A DNA stretch of 64,000 nt from NCBI GenBank assembly GCA_963601915.1, contig CAVCGL010000001.1, positions 248,001-312,000 on the forward strand, written 5' to 3'. The notes below the pieces were generated by a model. The model was not told where the DNA came from. It saw only the letters and a list, made by a program, of their open reading frames with translations, and made no database searches. Within the stretch, counting starts at the first letter, position 1, and each line of letters begins with the position of its first letter. Positions 8,155 to 15,758 of this stretch are shown one piece after another. The stretch is from Butyricicoccus_A sp963601915. GTDB lineage: Bacteria; Bacillota; Clostridia; Oscillospirales; Butyricicoccaceae. The translations under genes were made by a program, and so were the position numbers.

Positions 8155-8189
8155 GATAGAAAAACAAGCAAGGGAAAGAGGGCGAGTAT

Positions 8190-10100
8190 ATGAAACTGAT
8201 TGAATTGTTTAGCCGAGATGCCACGGCATTGGATGTCAAAGCGAAGGACAAGGATGCTGTCATTAATAAGTTGGTAGATCTTCAGTTTACTCACGGCAAT
8301 ATCACGGATAAAGAAGCCTATAAAAAGGCGATTTATGCACGAGAGGCCGAATTCTCTACGTATGTTGGCGAAGGAATTGCCGTTCCGCACGCAAAGACGG
8401 AAGTTGTCGCAGCGCCGAGCTTGGCGGTAGTACGGCTGACAGAACCGATTCAGTACAACGAAGATGACGATGATAAGAGCAAGCTCTTTTTCATGATTGC
8501 AGCGCCGATGAACGGCAATCTGCATGTAGATATGCTGGCACGCATGATGAGCCTGCTGGCAAATGAAGATTTCGTAGCAAAGCTGAATGCGGCAAAAACG
8601 CCACAGGAATTTCTCGATTTGATTGCGAAAGAAGAGGAACAAAACTTCGGAGATGAAAGCTTTACCGAAGAAGAGGTTCCGCAGACGGGATACCGCATTT
8701 TGTGTGTTACCGCGTGCCCGACCGGCATTGCACACACCTATATGGCAGCGGAGAATCTGCAAAAAGCAGGCGCTACGATGGGCATTCCGACAAAGGTAGA
8801 AACTAACGGTTCCGGCGGCGTAAAAAATGCGTTGACCGCAGACGAAATCGCAAAATGCGACGGTATTATTATTGCCGCAGATAAAAATGTAGAAATGGCT
8901 CGTTTTGATGGCAAACCGGTGGTTATCACCCGCGTTGCCGACGGCATTCATAAGCCGGAAGAGTTGATTAACAAAATCGTGAACGGCGAAGCACCGATTT
9001 ATCACGCGACGGGCGGCGCACCAGCTGCTGCTCCCAATGAATCCGCAGGAAGTGCGATTTATAAGCACTTGATGAATGGCGTATCGCATATGCTGCCGTT
9101 CGTTGTCGGCGGCGGTATTATGATCGCGTTGGCGTTCCTGCTCGATGATTATTCGATTGACCCTTCCAATTTCGGCATGAACACCCCGCTGGCTGCGTTC
9201 TTTAAGACAGTTGGCAATGCAGCCTTCGGATTCATGCTTCCGATTCTCGCTGGATTTATTGCGATGTCCATTGCGGATCGTCCGGGCTTGGCGGTTGGCT
9301 TTACAGGCGGCGTGCTCGCGATGAATGGCACATCCTTTACAGGCTTGATGAACGGAGACACAACCGGCGTATCCGGTGGTTTCCTAGCAGCATTGCTTGC
9401 GGGCTTTGCAGCCGGTTATTTGGTACGATTCTTGGAAAAGATAACAGAGAAGATGCCAAAAGCGATGGATGGTATCCGTCCGATGCTGATTTATCCGCTC
9501 GGCGGCATTCTCTTAATTGGTCTTCTGATGTGTGCGATCAATCCGTTGATGGGTGCGATCAATACCGGTATTTCCTGGATTCTGAATTCGATGGGCGGCT
9601 CGTCGAAAATCCTGCTCGGTTGCGTACTTGGCGGCATGATGAGTGTGGACATGGGCGGCCCGATCAACAAGGCAGCGTATGTATTCGGTACAGCTGCCCT
9701 GTCCATGGGACAGTTTGATGTCATGGCAGCGGTTATGATTGGCGGCATGGTTCCTCCGATTGCTATCGCATTGTCTTGCACCTTCTTCCCGAAGAAGTGG
9801 ACGACAGAAGAGCGCAACAATGGTCTGGTCAATTACGTCATGGGCTTGTGCTTCATTTCCGAAGGCGCGATTCCGTATGCGGCAGCAGACCTGGGTCGTG
9901 TGCTTCCGTCTTGTATCGTTGGTTCTGCGATTGCAGGCGGTTTGTCTATGGCATTTGGCTGCACCCTGCAGGCACCGCATGGCGGCATCTTCGTATTCCC
10001 GACAGTGGGACATCCGCTGATGTATGTCATTGCTCTGGTAATTGGTTCGATTGTCGGCGGCGTGATTTTGTCAGCACTGAAGAGAACAAAGGCTGAATAA
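8190..10100 (+). CDS. fruA: Fructose PTS permease, IIABC fusion
   Basis: A 636-residue fused permease that imports fructose with phosphorylation at C1. Domain order is IIA (1-150, phospho-His67 in GIAVPHAK), IIB (about 165-265, phospho-Cys176 in CPTGIAHT) and IIC (from about 290 to the end), which has many membrane helices and glycine-rich motifs such as FVVGGGIMIALAF and SEGAIPYAA. Length and order match the fructose-family IIABC proteins of Firmicutes. GGGAAAGAG precedes the ATG. The gap after fruK is 35 bases without a terminator, so it is co-transcribed. The HPr-like gene 55 bases downstream likely supplies the phosphoryl donor. Confidence 0.94.
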   Translation: MKLIELFSRDATALDVKAKDKDAVINKLVDLQFTHGNITDKEAYKKAIYAREAEFSTYVGEGIAVPHAKTEVVAAPSLAVVRLTEPIQYNEDDDDKSKLFFMIAAPMNGNLHVDMLARMMSLLANEDFVAKLNAAKTPQEFLDLIAKEEEQNFGDESFTEEEVPQTGYRILCVTACPTGIAHTYMAAENLQKAGATMGIPTKVETNGSGGVKNALTADEIAKCDGIIIAADKNVEMARFDGKPVVITRVADGIHKPEELINKIVNGEAPIYHATGGAPAAAPNESAGSAIYKHLMNGVSHMLPFVVGGGIMIALAFLLDDYSIDPSNFGMNTPLAAFFKTVGNAAFGFMLPILAGFIAMSIADRPGLAVGFTGGVLAMNGTSFTGLMNGDTTGVSGGFLAALLAGFAAGYLVRFLEKITEKMPKAMDGIRPMLIYPLGGILLIGLLMCAINPLMGAINTGISWILNSMGGSSKILLGCVLGGMMSVDMGGPINKAAYVFGTAALSMGQFDVMAAVMIGGMVPPIAIALSCTFFPKKWTTEERNNGLVNYVMGLCFISEGAIPYAAADLGRVLPSCIVGSAIAGGLSMAFGCTLQAPHGGIFVFPTVGHPLMYVIALVIGSIVGGVILSALKRTKAE

Positions 10101-10155
10101 GCAAAAACGCTTTATTTTTATTATGCAATTCATGTATTGAAAGGAGATTTTTATT

Positions 10156-10413
10156 ATGCTGCGTTTTGAGTACACCGTAACAGATCCGGAGGGCTTCCAC
10201 GCACGTCCGGCAGGCATGTTCGTCAAAGAGGCAAAAAAGTATGATTGCGTTACCACTGTTGAGAAGAATGGTAAGAGCGCAGACGCTCGCAAGATGTTTG
10301 GACTGATGGGTCTTGGCATTAAGGGTGGCGACACCATCGCAATCAGCGTAGAGGGTGCACAGGAAGAAGAAGCTGCTGCTGCACTGAAGGCATTTATGGA
10401 AGCAAACCTGTAA
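10156..10413 (+). CDS. ptsH: HPr-like phosphocarrier with Lys at position 46
   Basis: An 85-residue HPr-family protein. His15 in GFHARPAG is the site phosphorylated by enzyme I and needed for phosphotransfer to FruA. In Gram-positive HPr residue 46 is the regulatory Ser modified by HPr kinase; here the codon is AAG (Lys46, in SADARKMFGLMGLG), with the neighbouring GLMxLG motif intact. The protein should carry phosphoryl groups but not take part in HPr(Ser-P)/CcpA repression. It may be an FPr-like HPr dedicated to fructose, with the general HPr elsewhere; an analogous split exists in Crh, which lacks His15 instead. AAAGGAG precedes the ATG. Confidence 0.88.
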   Translation: MLRFEYTVTDPEGFHARPAGMFVKEAKKYDCVTTVEKNGKSADARKMFGLMGLGIKGGDTIAISVEGAQEEEAAAALKAFMEANL

Positions 10414-10609
10414 GAGCCGAACGATTGTATTTGTCAACTCTATTCTATTTATCTATTTCCTAAAGGTGCTGCGCTGCGTGCGGGCACCATTGAGAACAAC
10501 AGTTTTTTAAGCGTACAAGATGTAAACAAAAACAATTTTTGCTGGAACAACACGAAACACAATACAAGTATTTTATTCATCTTGTAAAACTTTTATAAAA
10601 CTGTTTTGG

Positions 10610-10651
10610 CCGTGTGAATGCACATTTGTGTGTGTTCACACGGCTTTTCTT
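10610..10651 (+). terminator. Intrinsic terminator
   Basis: CCGTGTGAA (10610-10618) pairs with TTCACACGG (10635-10643), followed by CTTTTCTT. It is the likely end of the fructose operon transcript, or of a short RNA in this gap. Confidence 0.8.
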
Positions 10652-10683
10652 ATATTTTGCAGAAATGTGCGATGGAATCTGAT

Positions 10684-10711
10684 TGTAACAGGGAGAAAAT
10701 CATAGTAAAAT
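10684..10711 (+). promoter_or_regulatory. Promoter of HAD hydrolase gene
   Basis: TTGTAA, 16-base spacer and TAAAAT, 33 bases before the ATG. Confidence 0.55.
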
Positions 10712-10744
10712 GAAAGTATCGAAAAAAGAGATAGGAGGCGGACA

Positions 10745-11599
10745 ATGGAGTACCAATTATTAGCAACCGATTTGGATGGGACTTTGCTCAATGCGAAAAA
10801 AGAAATTTCTTCCGAGAACATCAATGCGATCAATCGTGCGTTGGAAATGGGAAAACAGGTAATTTTTTCTACCGGTCGCGCCCTGGGAGAAGTCGAACAA
10901 TTTTTTCCATTGTTCCCGACGATGCGATATGTGCTGTGTGAGAGCGGCGGCCTGCTGTATGATCGGCAGGAACAGCGCGTTATCAGCAGGCAGGTACTTG
11001 ATCCGGCGATTACACGAGAGGTATTGCGCTATACACAGCCGAGAGATATTATGATTCAAGTGATGATGGAGGGAGAGTCTGTCATCAGTAAGAAAAGAAT
11101 TGCTCGTCTCGAGCACTATCGCAATGAATATTTGCGGGAACATTTTTGTCATCATGTGCGTTTGGTAGACAATGTCATCGATTATTGCCAGAGTGGCGAT
11201 TATCTGGTAGAAAAAATTTGTTTGTATCATCCGGACACCATGGCGCGCGTGCAGACCTTGGAACAGCTGCGGCATCTGGATTTGACTGCGGCATTTTCTG
11301 AACGAACCTCCTTGGAGTTGACGCCGATTGGCGTAGACAAGGGAAACGGGCTGCGCAAGCTGTGCGAAGAGTTACATATTCCGCTGGAACAGGTGATTGC
11401 TGTTGGAGATGCCCCCAATGATTTGGCAGTTTTGCAAACGGCTGGATTGGCGCTTGCTGTCGACAATGCTTCGGAAGAGGTTAAGCAGGTATGCCATGCA
11501 GTTGTTGCAGACAATGAACACAATGGTGTCAAGGAGGCCATTGAGGATTGGCTGTGCGGCGCAGTGCACGGTACACAGCCAATCTATCAGACGGTATAA
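10745..11599 (+). CDS. HAD-superfamily Cof-type phosphatase
   Basis: A 284-residue haloacid dehalogenase-like hydrolase of the Cof/YidA subfamily, which dephosphorylates sugar phosphates, flavin mononucleotide or similar small molecules. Motif I is ATDLDGTLL (nucleophile Asp in DxDGT) near residue 9. Motif II Ser/Thr lies in FSTGR. Motif III Lys lies in the GVDKGNGL region, and motif IV is GDAPNDLAVL. Length and the large C2 cap between motifs II and III fit the subfamily. GATAGGAGG precedes the ATG. It stands alone, facing the RluA gene. Substrate cannot be inferred from context. Confidence 0.9.
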   Translation: MEYQLLATDLDGTLLNAKKEISSENINAINRALEMGKQVIFSTGRALGEVEQFFPLFPTMRYVLCESGGLLYDRQEQRVISRQVLDPAITREVLRYTQPRDIMIQVMMEGESVISKKRIARLEHYRNEYLREHFCHHVRLVDNVIDYCQSGDYLVEKICLYHPDTMARVQTLEQLRHLDLTAAFSERTSLELTPIGVDKGNGLRKLCEELHIPLEQVIAVGDAPNDLAVLQTAGLALAVDNASEEVKQVCHAVVADNEHNGVKEAIEDWLCGAVHGTQPIYQTV

Positions 11600-11629
11600 A
11601 AAAGAGATCTGCAAGTGTTGCAGATCTCT
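11596..11629 (-). terminator. Intrinsic terminator of the RluA gene
   Basis: AGAGATCTGCAA (11603-11614) pairs with TTGCAGATCTCT (11618-11629); on the minus strand a run of T follows directly after the rluA stop. It also overlaps the end of the convergent HAD gene. Confidence 0.85.
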
Positions 11630-12515
11630 AGGACAACAGCGCCTGCATATCTTCCGGTATCGGCGCGGTAAATGTCATGGGTTGTTTGGTAATCGGATGG
11701 GTAAAGGACAACCGATAGGAATGCAGCGCCTGCCGTGCGATGTGAATATAATCGGGATTGTATAAAAAATCACCGGGCAGCGGATGGCCGATGTGCTTCA
11801 TATGAACGCGAATTTGATGCGTTCTTCCGGTCTCCAGCCGGACAGCAGCAAGAGAAAATCCATTGCGTACAGCCAATCGCTCAAAGTGCGTGACAGCAGG
11901 CTCGCCGCGCGCTTCGTCGACAATGCGCTCAATGGTGCTGTCATGAGCACGGGCAATTGGCGCACGGATACAGCCGGACTCCGGCAGAACACCGGTGCAA
12001 ATCGCGCGGTATTCCCGATGGATCTCTCGATGGCGCATTTGTTCCGCCAGAATACAGGCGGATAGCTCGTTAAGGGAGAACAATATGACGCCGGAGGTGT
12101 CTCGATCCAATCTGCCGACGGAACGGGCGGTAAACGGTTCTCCGCGCTGCTGGTAATAATAGGCAAGCGCATTGGACAGCGTATCATCATAATGCCCCTG
12201 CGACGGATGGACGGGCATACCGGCAGGTTTGTTGAGGATAATGAGGTCGCTGTCCTCGTAGACAATAGAAAGCGGCAAACGGACGGGAAGTAGATTTTCG
12301 TTTGGCGCAAGGTGTGGAATCACTGCACGCAGCGTTTGACCTGTGTGCAGTTTTTGATTGGAGCGAATGGAGATTCCGTCCAATAACAGTCCGTTTTCCT
12401 GATATTTGGTTTGGATAAGCAGATGCCGCGAGAAACCCTGCGCGCGCAGAAATCGGTCTGCCGTGCGCCCGTCAAATTCCGGCGGGATCTGATATTGAAT
12501 GCTGTTTCTAATCAT
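11628..12515 (-). CDS. RluA-family pseudouridine synthase
   Basis: A 295-residue RNA pseudouridine synthase. The catalytic motif is GRLDRDTSGVILFS (HRLD-type, catalytic Asp in RLDRDTSG), with the conserved ETGRTHQIRVHMKHIGHPL later. An S4-like N-terminal part is suggested by RFLRAQGFSRHLLIQ. Members modify uridines in 23S rRNA or tRNA; motifs do not tell which (RluD, RluC or YlyB-like). I start at the ATG at 12515; an upstream in-frame TTG would add 19 residues with no family similarity. A minus-strand TATGAT box lies only about 13 bases before the ATG, implying a very short leader. Confidence 0.88.
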   Translation of the reverse strand: MIRNSIQYQIPPEFDGRTADRFLRAQGFSRHLLIQTKYQENGLLLDGISIRSNQKLHTGQTLRAVIPHLAPNENLLPVRLPLSIVYEDSDLIILNKPAGMPVHPSQGHYDDTLSNALAYYYQQRGEPFTARSVGRLDRDTSGVILFSLNELSACILAEQMRHREIHREYRAICTGVLPESGCIRAPIARAHDSTIERIVDEARGEPAVTHFERLAVRNGFSLAAVRLETGRTHQIRVHMKHIGHPLPGDFLYNPDYIHIARQALHSYRLSFTHPITKQPMTFTAPIPEDMQALLS

Positions 12516-12563
12516 GCTTGCCAGTGTATCATATTTGAAGCGATTTTGCAATCGGCTTCTTGA

Positions 12564-12593
12564 TTGACGCAAGGCGTCTTGATGGCGTATAAT
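12564..12593 (+). promoter_or_regulatory. Promoter of the M42 peptidase operon
   Basis: TTGACG (12564-12569), an 18-base spacer and TATAAT (12588-12593) precede the GTG start by 34 bases. The region is shared with the divergent RluA gene. Confidence 0.75.
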
Positions 12594-12627
12594 AAATACG
12601 GTAAAAAATTACGAGGAGGAAAACGTT

Positions 12628-13656
12628 GTGAAGGATATGCTGATACAGCTGTGCAGCGCAGACGGTGTGACCGGCTTTGAAGGACACGCTGCACAAAAGG
12701 CAGCGGAGCTGTTGGCGCCATACTGCGACCGTGTGGAATTTGATTCCTGCGGCAGTGTATTGGGCTGGAAGAGATGCGGCAAGCCGAATGCAAAGACTGT
12801 CCTGCTCGATGCCCATCTCGATCAGATTGGTTTTATGGTCACAGATGTGCTCGATGGCGGATTCCTGCGCTTTACGCAGGTGGGCGGCATTGACCCGCGT
12901 ATGCTGCTGGGCGCTGAAGTGACAATATTGACGGAGACACCAAGATATGGTGTGATTTCCTGTACCCCGCCGCATTTGCTGGCGGCAGGAGAGCAGAATA
13001 AGGCAGTGCCGATGCATGAAATGCTCATTGATACCGGTTTGCTGGACGCCAAGTCTGTCATTCCGATTGGCACGCCGATTGTGTTTGCACAGCCGCCGTA
13101 TGAGCTGACGGACGGTCAGATTACCGGCAAGTGCTTGGATGACCGTGCGGGCTTTATTTCGATTGTCGAGGCAATGAAACAGCTGAAAGATGCGGATTTA
13201 CAGGTAGATCTTGTCGTGTGCGGTTCGGTACATGAGGAGACCGATTCCCTCGGCGCTCTGGCGGCGTCTTTCCGCGTGGCACCGGATTACGGCATTGCGG
13301 TAGATGTCAGCCATGCCAAGACACCGGACAGCGGTTCGGATGAAGCGTTTGCATTTGGCGGCGGCGTGCTTGTTGGCATGGGGCCGAATCTGCACCGCGG
13401 TTTGACCAATCGCATGATAAAGGTTGCGCGTGCGGAAGAAATTCCCTATCAGATCGAAGTAATGGAAGGCAATACGGGCACCAATGCATGGGACATGCAG
13501 GTGGTGCGCAGCGGTATCGCTATGGGCTTGCTGTCCATTCCGCTAAAATACATGCATACACCAATTGAGACCATCAAGCTGTGCGATGTACAGGCAGTCA
13601 GTGATTTGATGGCAGCGTTCTTGAAGGAATTTGACGGGGAGGTAACGCGCGTATGA
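12628..13656 (+). CDS. M42 family metallopeptidase (first of three)
   Basis: A 342-residue cytosolic dinuclear-metal aminopeptidase (glutamyl aminopeptidase/TET type). Metal ligands expected for the family are present: His in DAHLDQIGF, bridging Asp in KCLDDRAGF, Glu pair in SVHEETDSLGA, Asp in IAVDVSHAK and His in KYMHTPIE. The Glu-Glu motif differs from the usual QEEVGLRG of the next two genes, so substrate choice may differ. The start is GTG at 12628, placed by AGGAGGA seven bases upstream. It overlaps the next gene by four bases. It is the most diverged of the three paralogues. Confidence 0.9.
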   Translation: MKDMLIQLCSADGVTGFEGHAAQKAAELLAPYCDRVEFDSCGSVLGWKRCGKPNAKTVLLDAHLDQIGFMVTDVLDGGFLRFTQVGGIDPRMLLGAEVTILTETPRYGVISCTPPHLLAAGEQNKAVPMHEMLIDTGLLDAKSVIPIGTPIVFAQPPYELTDGQITGKCLDDRAGFISIVEAMKQLKDADLQVDLVVCGSVHEETDSLGALAASFRVAPDYGIAVDVSHAKTPDSGSDEAFAFGGGVLVGMGPNLHRGLTNRMIKVARAEEIPYQIEVMEGNTGTNAWDMQVVRSGIAMGLLSIPLKYMHTPIETIKLCDVQAVSDLMAAFLKEFDGEVTRV

Positions 13657-14675
13657 TCGAGTTATTAGAAAAGCTGTGCGCGCTTCCTGGTCCGTCCGGC
13701 TGTGAAGATGCTGTGCACGATTTCATTTTGGAGCAAGCGAAGCCATATGCGGATGAGATTCGAGAGGATAATCTCGGTAATCTGATGATTTTTCGCAAGG
13801 GCAAGAAACACATCGACAAGACCGTGATGCTCTCCGCGCACATGGATGAAGTCGGTGTAATTTGCAAGGGATATACAGACGACGGCTGTGTCAAGTTCGG
13901 CTTTGTCGGCGGTGTTGATCCGCGCGTTGTGATTGGCAGACGGATTTTATTTGGCAATGTGCGCGGCGTTGTCGGCATTAAGGCGGTTCATTTGACCACG
14001 CGGGAAGAACGCAAGACCATGCCGAAGACCAGCAGCTTATATATTGACATTGGTGCATCGGATAAAAAGGAAGCACAGAAAAAAGTGCCGCTCGGTACCT
14101 ATGGTGTCTTTGATTCCGCCTGCGTTCGTTTTGGCGATGGACTGCTCAAAGCAAAAGCCATTGATGATCGCGTAGGATGCGCCGTGATGCTGACCATTTT
14201 GCAGGAACAGCCGGCGGTAGATACGTGGTTTGTTTTTTGCGTGCAGGAAGAGGTTGGCCTGCGCGGCTCTCGCTGTGCGGCATTTGCCCTGCAGCCGGAT
14301 ATTTGTCTGGTGCTTGAGGGCACAACGGCGGCAGATTTGGCGGAAGTAGACGGCGCCAAGCAAGTGTGCGGTCTGCGCAAGGGTGTTGTCATTCCGTTTA
14401 TGGATCGGTCTACGATTTACAATCAAAAGCTGTTTGAGACACTGCGCAAGCTGGCAGAGGAACATCATATTCCATGGCAGACCAAGCACCGCGTAGCAGG
14501 CGGCACAGATGCCGGACGCATTCATTTGACCAGAGAAGGCATTCTGACAGCCGGACTGGCGGCGCCGGTTCGCTATATCCATTCACCATCCAGTGTGGCT
14601 GCTCTGGAGGACATGCAGGGTATGCTGGCACTGAGCCGACATTTTCTGACGTATTTGGGAGATGAAGAATCATGA
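13653..14675 (+). CDS. M42 family metallopeptidase (second of three)
   Basis: A 340-residue paralogue of its neighbours. Ligand motifs are SAHMDEVGV (His), KAIDDRVGC (bridging Asp), CVQEEVGLRG (Glu pair), and PVRYIHSPSS (His). Where the others have Asp (AVDV), this one has Glu in LVLEGTTAAD, a variant that could still bind metal. M42 enzymes assemble into dodecameric tetrahedra and trim peptides made by the proteasome or other proteases. It overlaps both neighbours by ATGA, so the three genes are translationally coupled. Confidence 0.9.
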   Translation: MIELLEKLCALPGPSGCEDAVHDFILEQAKPYADEIREDNLGNLMIFRKGKKHIDKTVMLSAHMDEVGVICKGYTDDGCVKFGFVGGVDPRVVIGRRILFGNVRGVVGIKAVHLTTREERKTMPKTSSLYIDIGASDKKEAQKKVPLGTYGVFDSACVRFGDGLLKAKAIDDRVGCAVMLTILQEQPAVDTWFVFCVQEEVGLRGSRCAAFALQPDICLVLEGTTAADLAEVDGAKQVCGLRKGVVIPFMDRSTIYNQKLFETLRKLAEEHHIPWQTKHRVAGGTDAGRIHLTREGILTAGLAAPVRYIHSPSSVAALEDMQGMLALSRHFLTYLGDEES

Positions 14676-15700
14676 GTTTTGATATTTATGGAGCATTTTG
14701 TAATTTGTCTGCTGCTTTTGGCCCATCTGGCAGAGAATCGGACATCATTCAGGCGATTCGTGAAGTGACAGCGGACAATGTGCAGGACATTGGCGATTGG
14801 GATCATCACATTGATGCGATGAACAATCTGGTATATCATCGCAAGGGCAACGGCAAGAAAATTTTGCTCGCAGCGCATATGGATTCCATTGGCGTTGTTG
14901 TGACACATATTGATGATAATGGATTTGCCCGTTTTGCACAGGTCGGAGGCTTCATGCTCGGAGATCTGGTAGACAGACGGGTTCGCTTCCAAAATGGCAC
15001 GCGCGGTGTGATTTCGTTTGAAGAAAAAACAGCGTTTTCCAAGCTGGGCTTTGATAATCTGTTTTTGGACATTGGCGCAGCAAGCAAAGAAGAAGCAGAA
15101 AAACTGATACAGGTCGGAGATTTCGCCGTATACGATGAACAGCCGCACAAGCAGGGCGATGTCGTTTGCGGTCCGTATCTGGACAACCGCATTGGCTGCG
15201 TGACATTGATTGGCGCGATGGCACAGCTGGCGGATTTGCCGTGCGACAGCGATGTCTATGTGGCATTTACGGCACAGGAAGAAGTCGGCCTGCGCGGCGC
15301 ACAGACGGCAGCATTTGCCGTTCAGCCGGATTATGCGATTGCCGTTGATGTGACGGACACCGGAGATCTGCCGGAGCGCAAGTACCCGATGGCTGTGAAG
15401 ATGGGAGCAGGACCGGCGGTCAAGATTATGGATCATTCGGTTATTTGTGACCAGCAGGTCAAGGATGCCCTGTATCGCGTTGCAGAGACGCAGAATATTC
15501 CGGTACAGCGAGAGATTATGGAATTTGGCGGAACAGACACCGGTGTCATTCAGCGCACGGCTGGCGGTGTGAAAGTCGGTGCAGTCAGCATCCCGACACG
15601 CTATATCCATTCTGCTGCGGAGATGGCAAATCTGCGTGATGTTGAACAGGCCATTCAGCTCATTGCCCACGTTATCAGTGAAGGCGTGGATCAAAAATAA
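14672..15700 (+). CDS. M42 family metallopeptidase (third of three)
   Basis: A 342-residue M42 enzyme with the most classical motifs: LAAHMDSIGVVV, PYLDNRIGC, AQEEVGLRG, IAVDVTDTGDLPE and PTRYIHSAAEM, covering all five metal-binding positions and the catalytic Glu. It ends the three-gene operon and is followed by an intrinsic terminator. Similar length and domain structure but clearly diverged sequences suggest an old tandem triplication. A mixed-subunit particle with broader specificity is an inference worth testing. Confidence 0.91.
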   Translation: MSFDIYGAFCNLSAAFGPSGRESDIIQAIREVTADNVQDIGDWDHHIDAMNNLVYHRKGNGKKILLAAHMDSIGVVVTHIDDNGFARFAQVGGFMLGDLVDRRVRFQNGTRGVISFEEKTAFSKLGFDNLFLDIGAASKEEAEKLIQVGDFAVYDEQPHKQGDVVCGPYLDNRIGCVTLIGAMAQLADLPCDSDVYVAFTAQEEVGLRGAQTAAFAVQPDYAIAVDVTDTGDLPERKYPMAVKMGAGPAVKIMDHSVICDQQVKDALYRVAETQNIPVQREIMEFGGTDTGVIQRTAGGVKVGAVSIPTRYIHSAAEMANLRDVEQAIQLIAHVISEGVDQK

Positions 15701-15720
15701 AAATAGCTACAGAGACAGAA

Positions 15721-15751
15721 AATCCAGTCCCATTTGGGACTGGATTTTTTT
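15721..15751 (+). terminator. Intrinsic terminator of the M42 operon
   Basis: AATCCAGTCCC (15721-15731) pairs with GGGACTGGATT (15736-15746), followed by a T run. The FtsH gene converges from the other side and may share it. Confidence 0.92.
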
Positions 15752-15758
15752 CATGCGA

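Larger units (their letters stand above)
10414..10744. other. Intergenic region between ptsH-like and HAD gene
   Basis: These 331 bases hold no convincing gene. They contain AT-rich stretches, a weak hairpin (GGTGC 10465-10469 with GCACC 10484-10488), an 8-base inverted pair ACAAGATG/CATCTTGT (10515 and 10578), a clear intrinsic terminator at 10610-10651 and a promoter for the HAD gene at 10684-10711. A small RNA ending at the terminator is possible but I see no proof. Confidence 0.5.
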
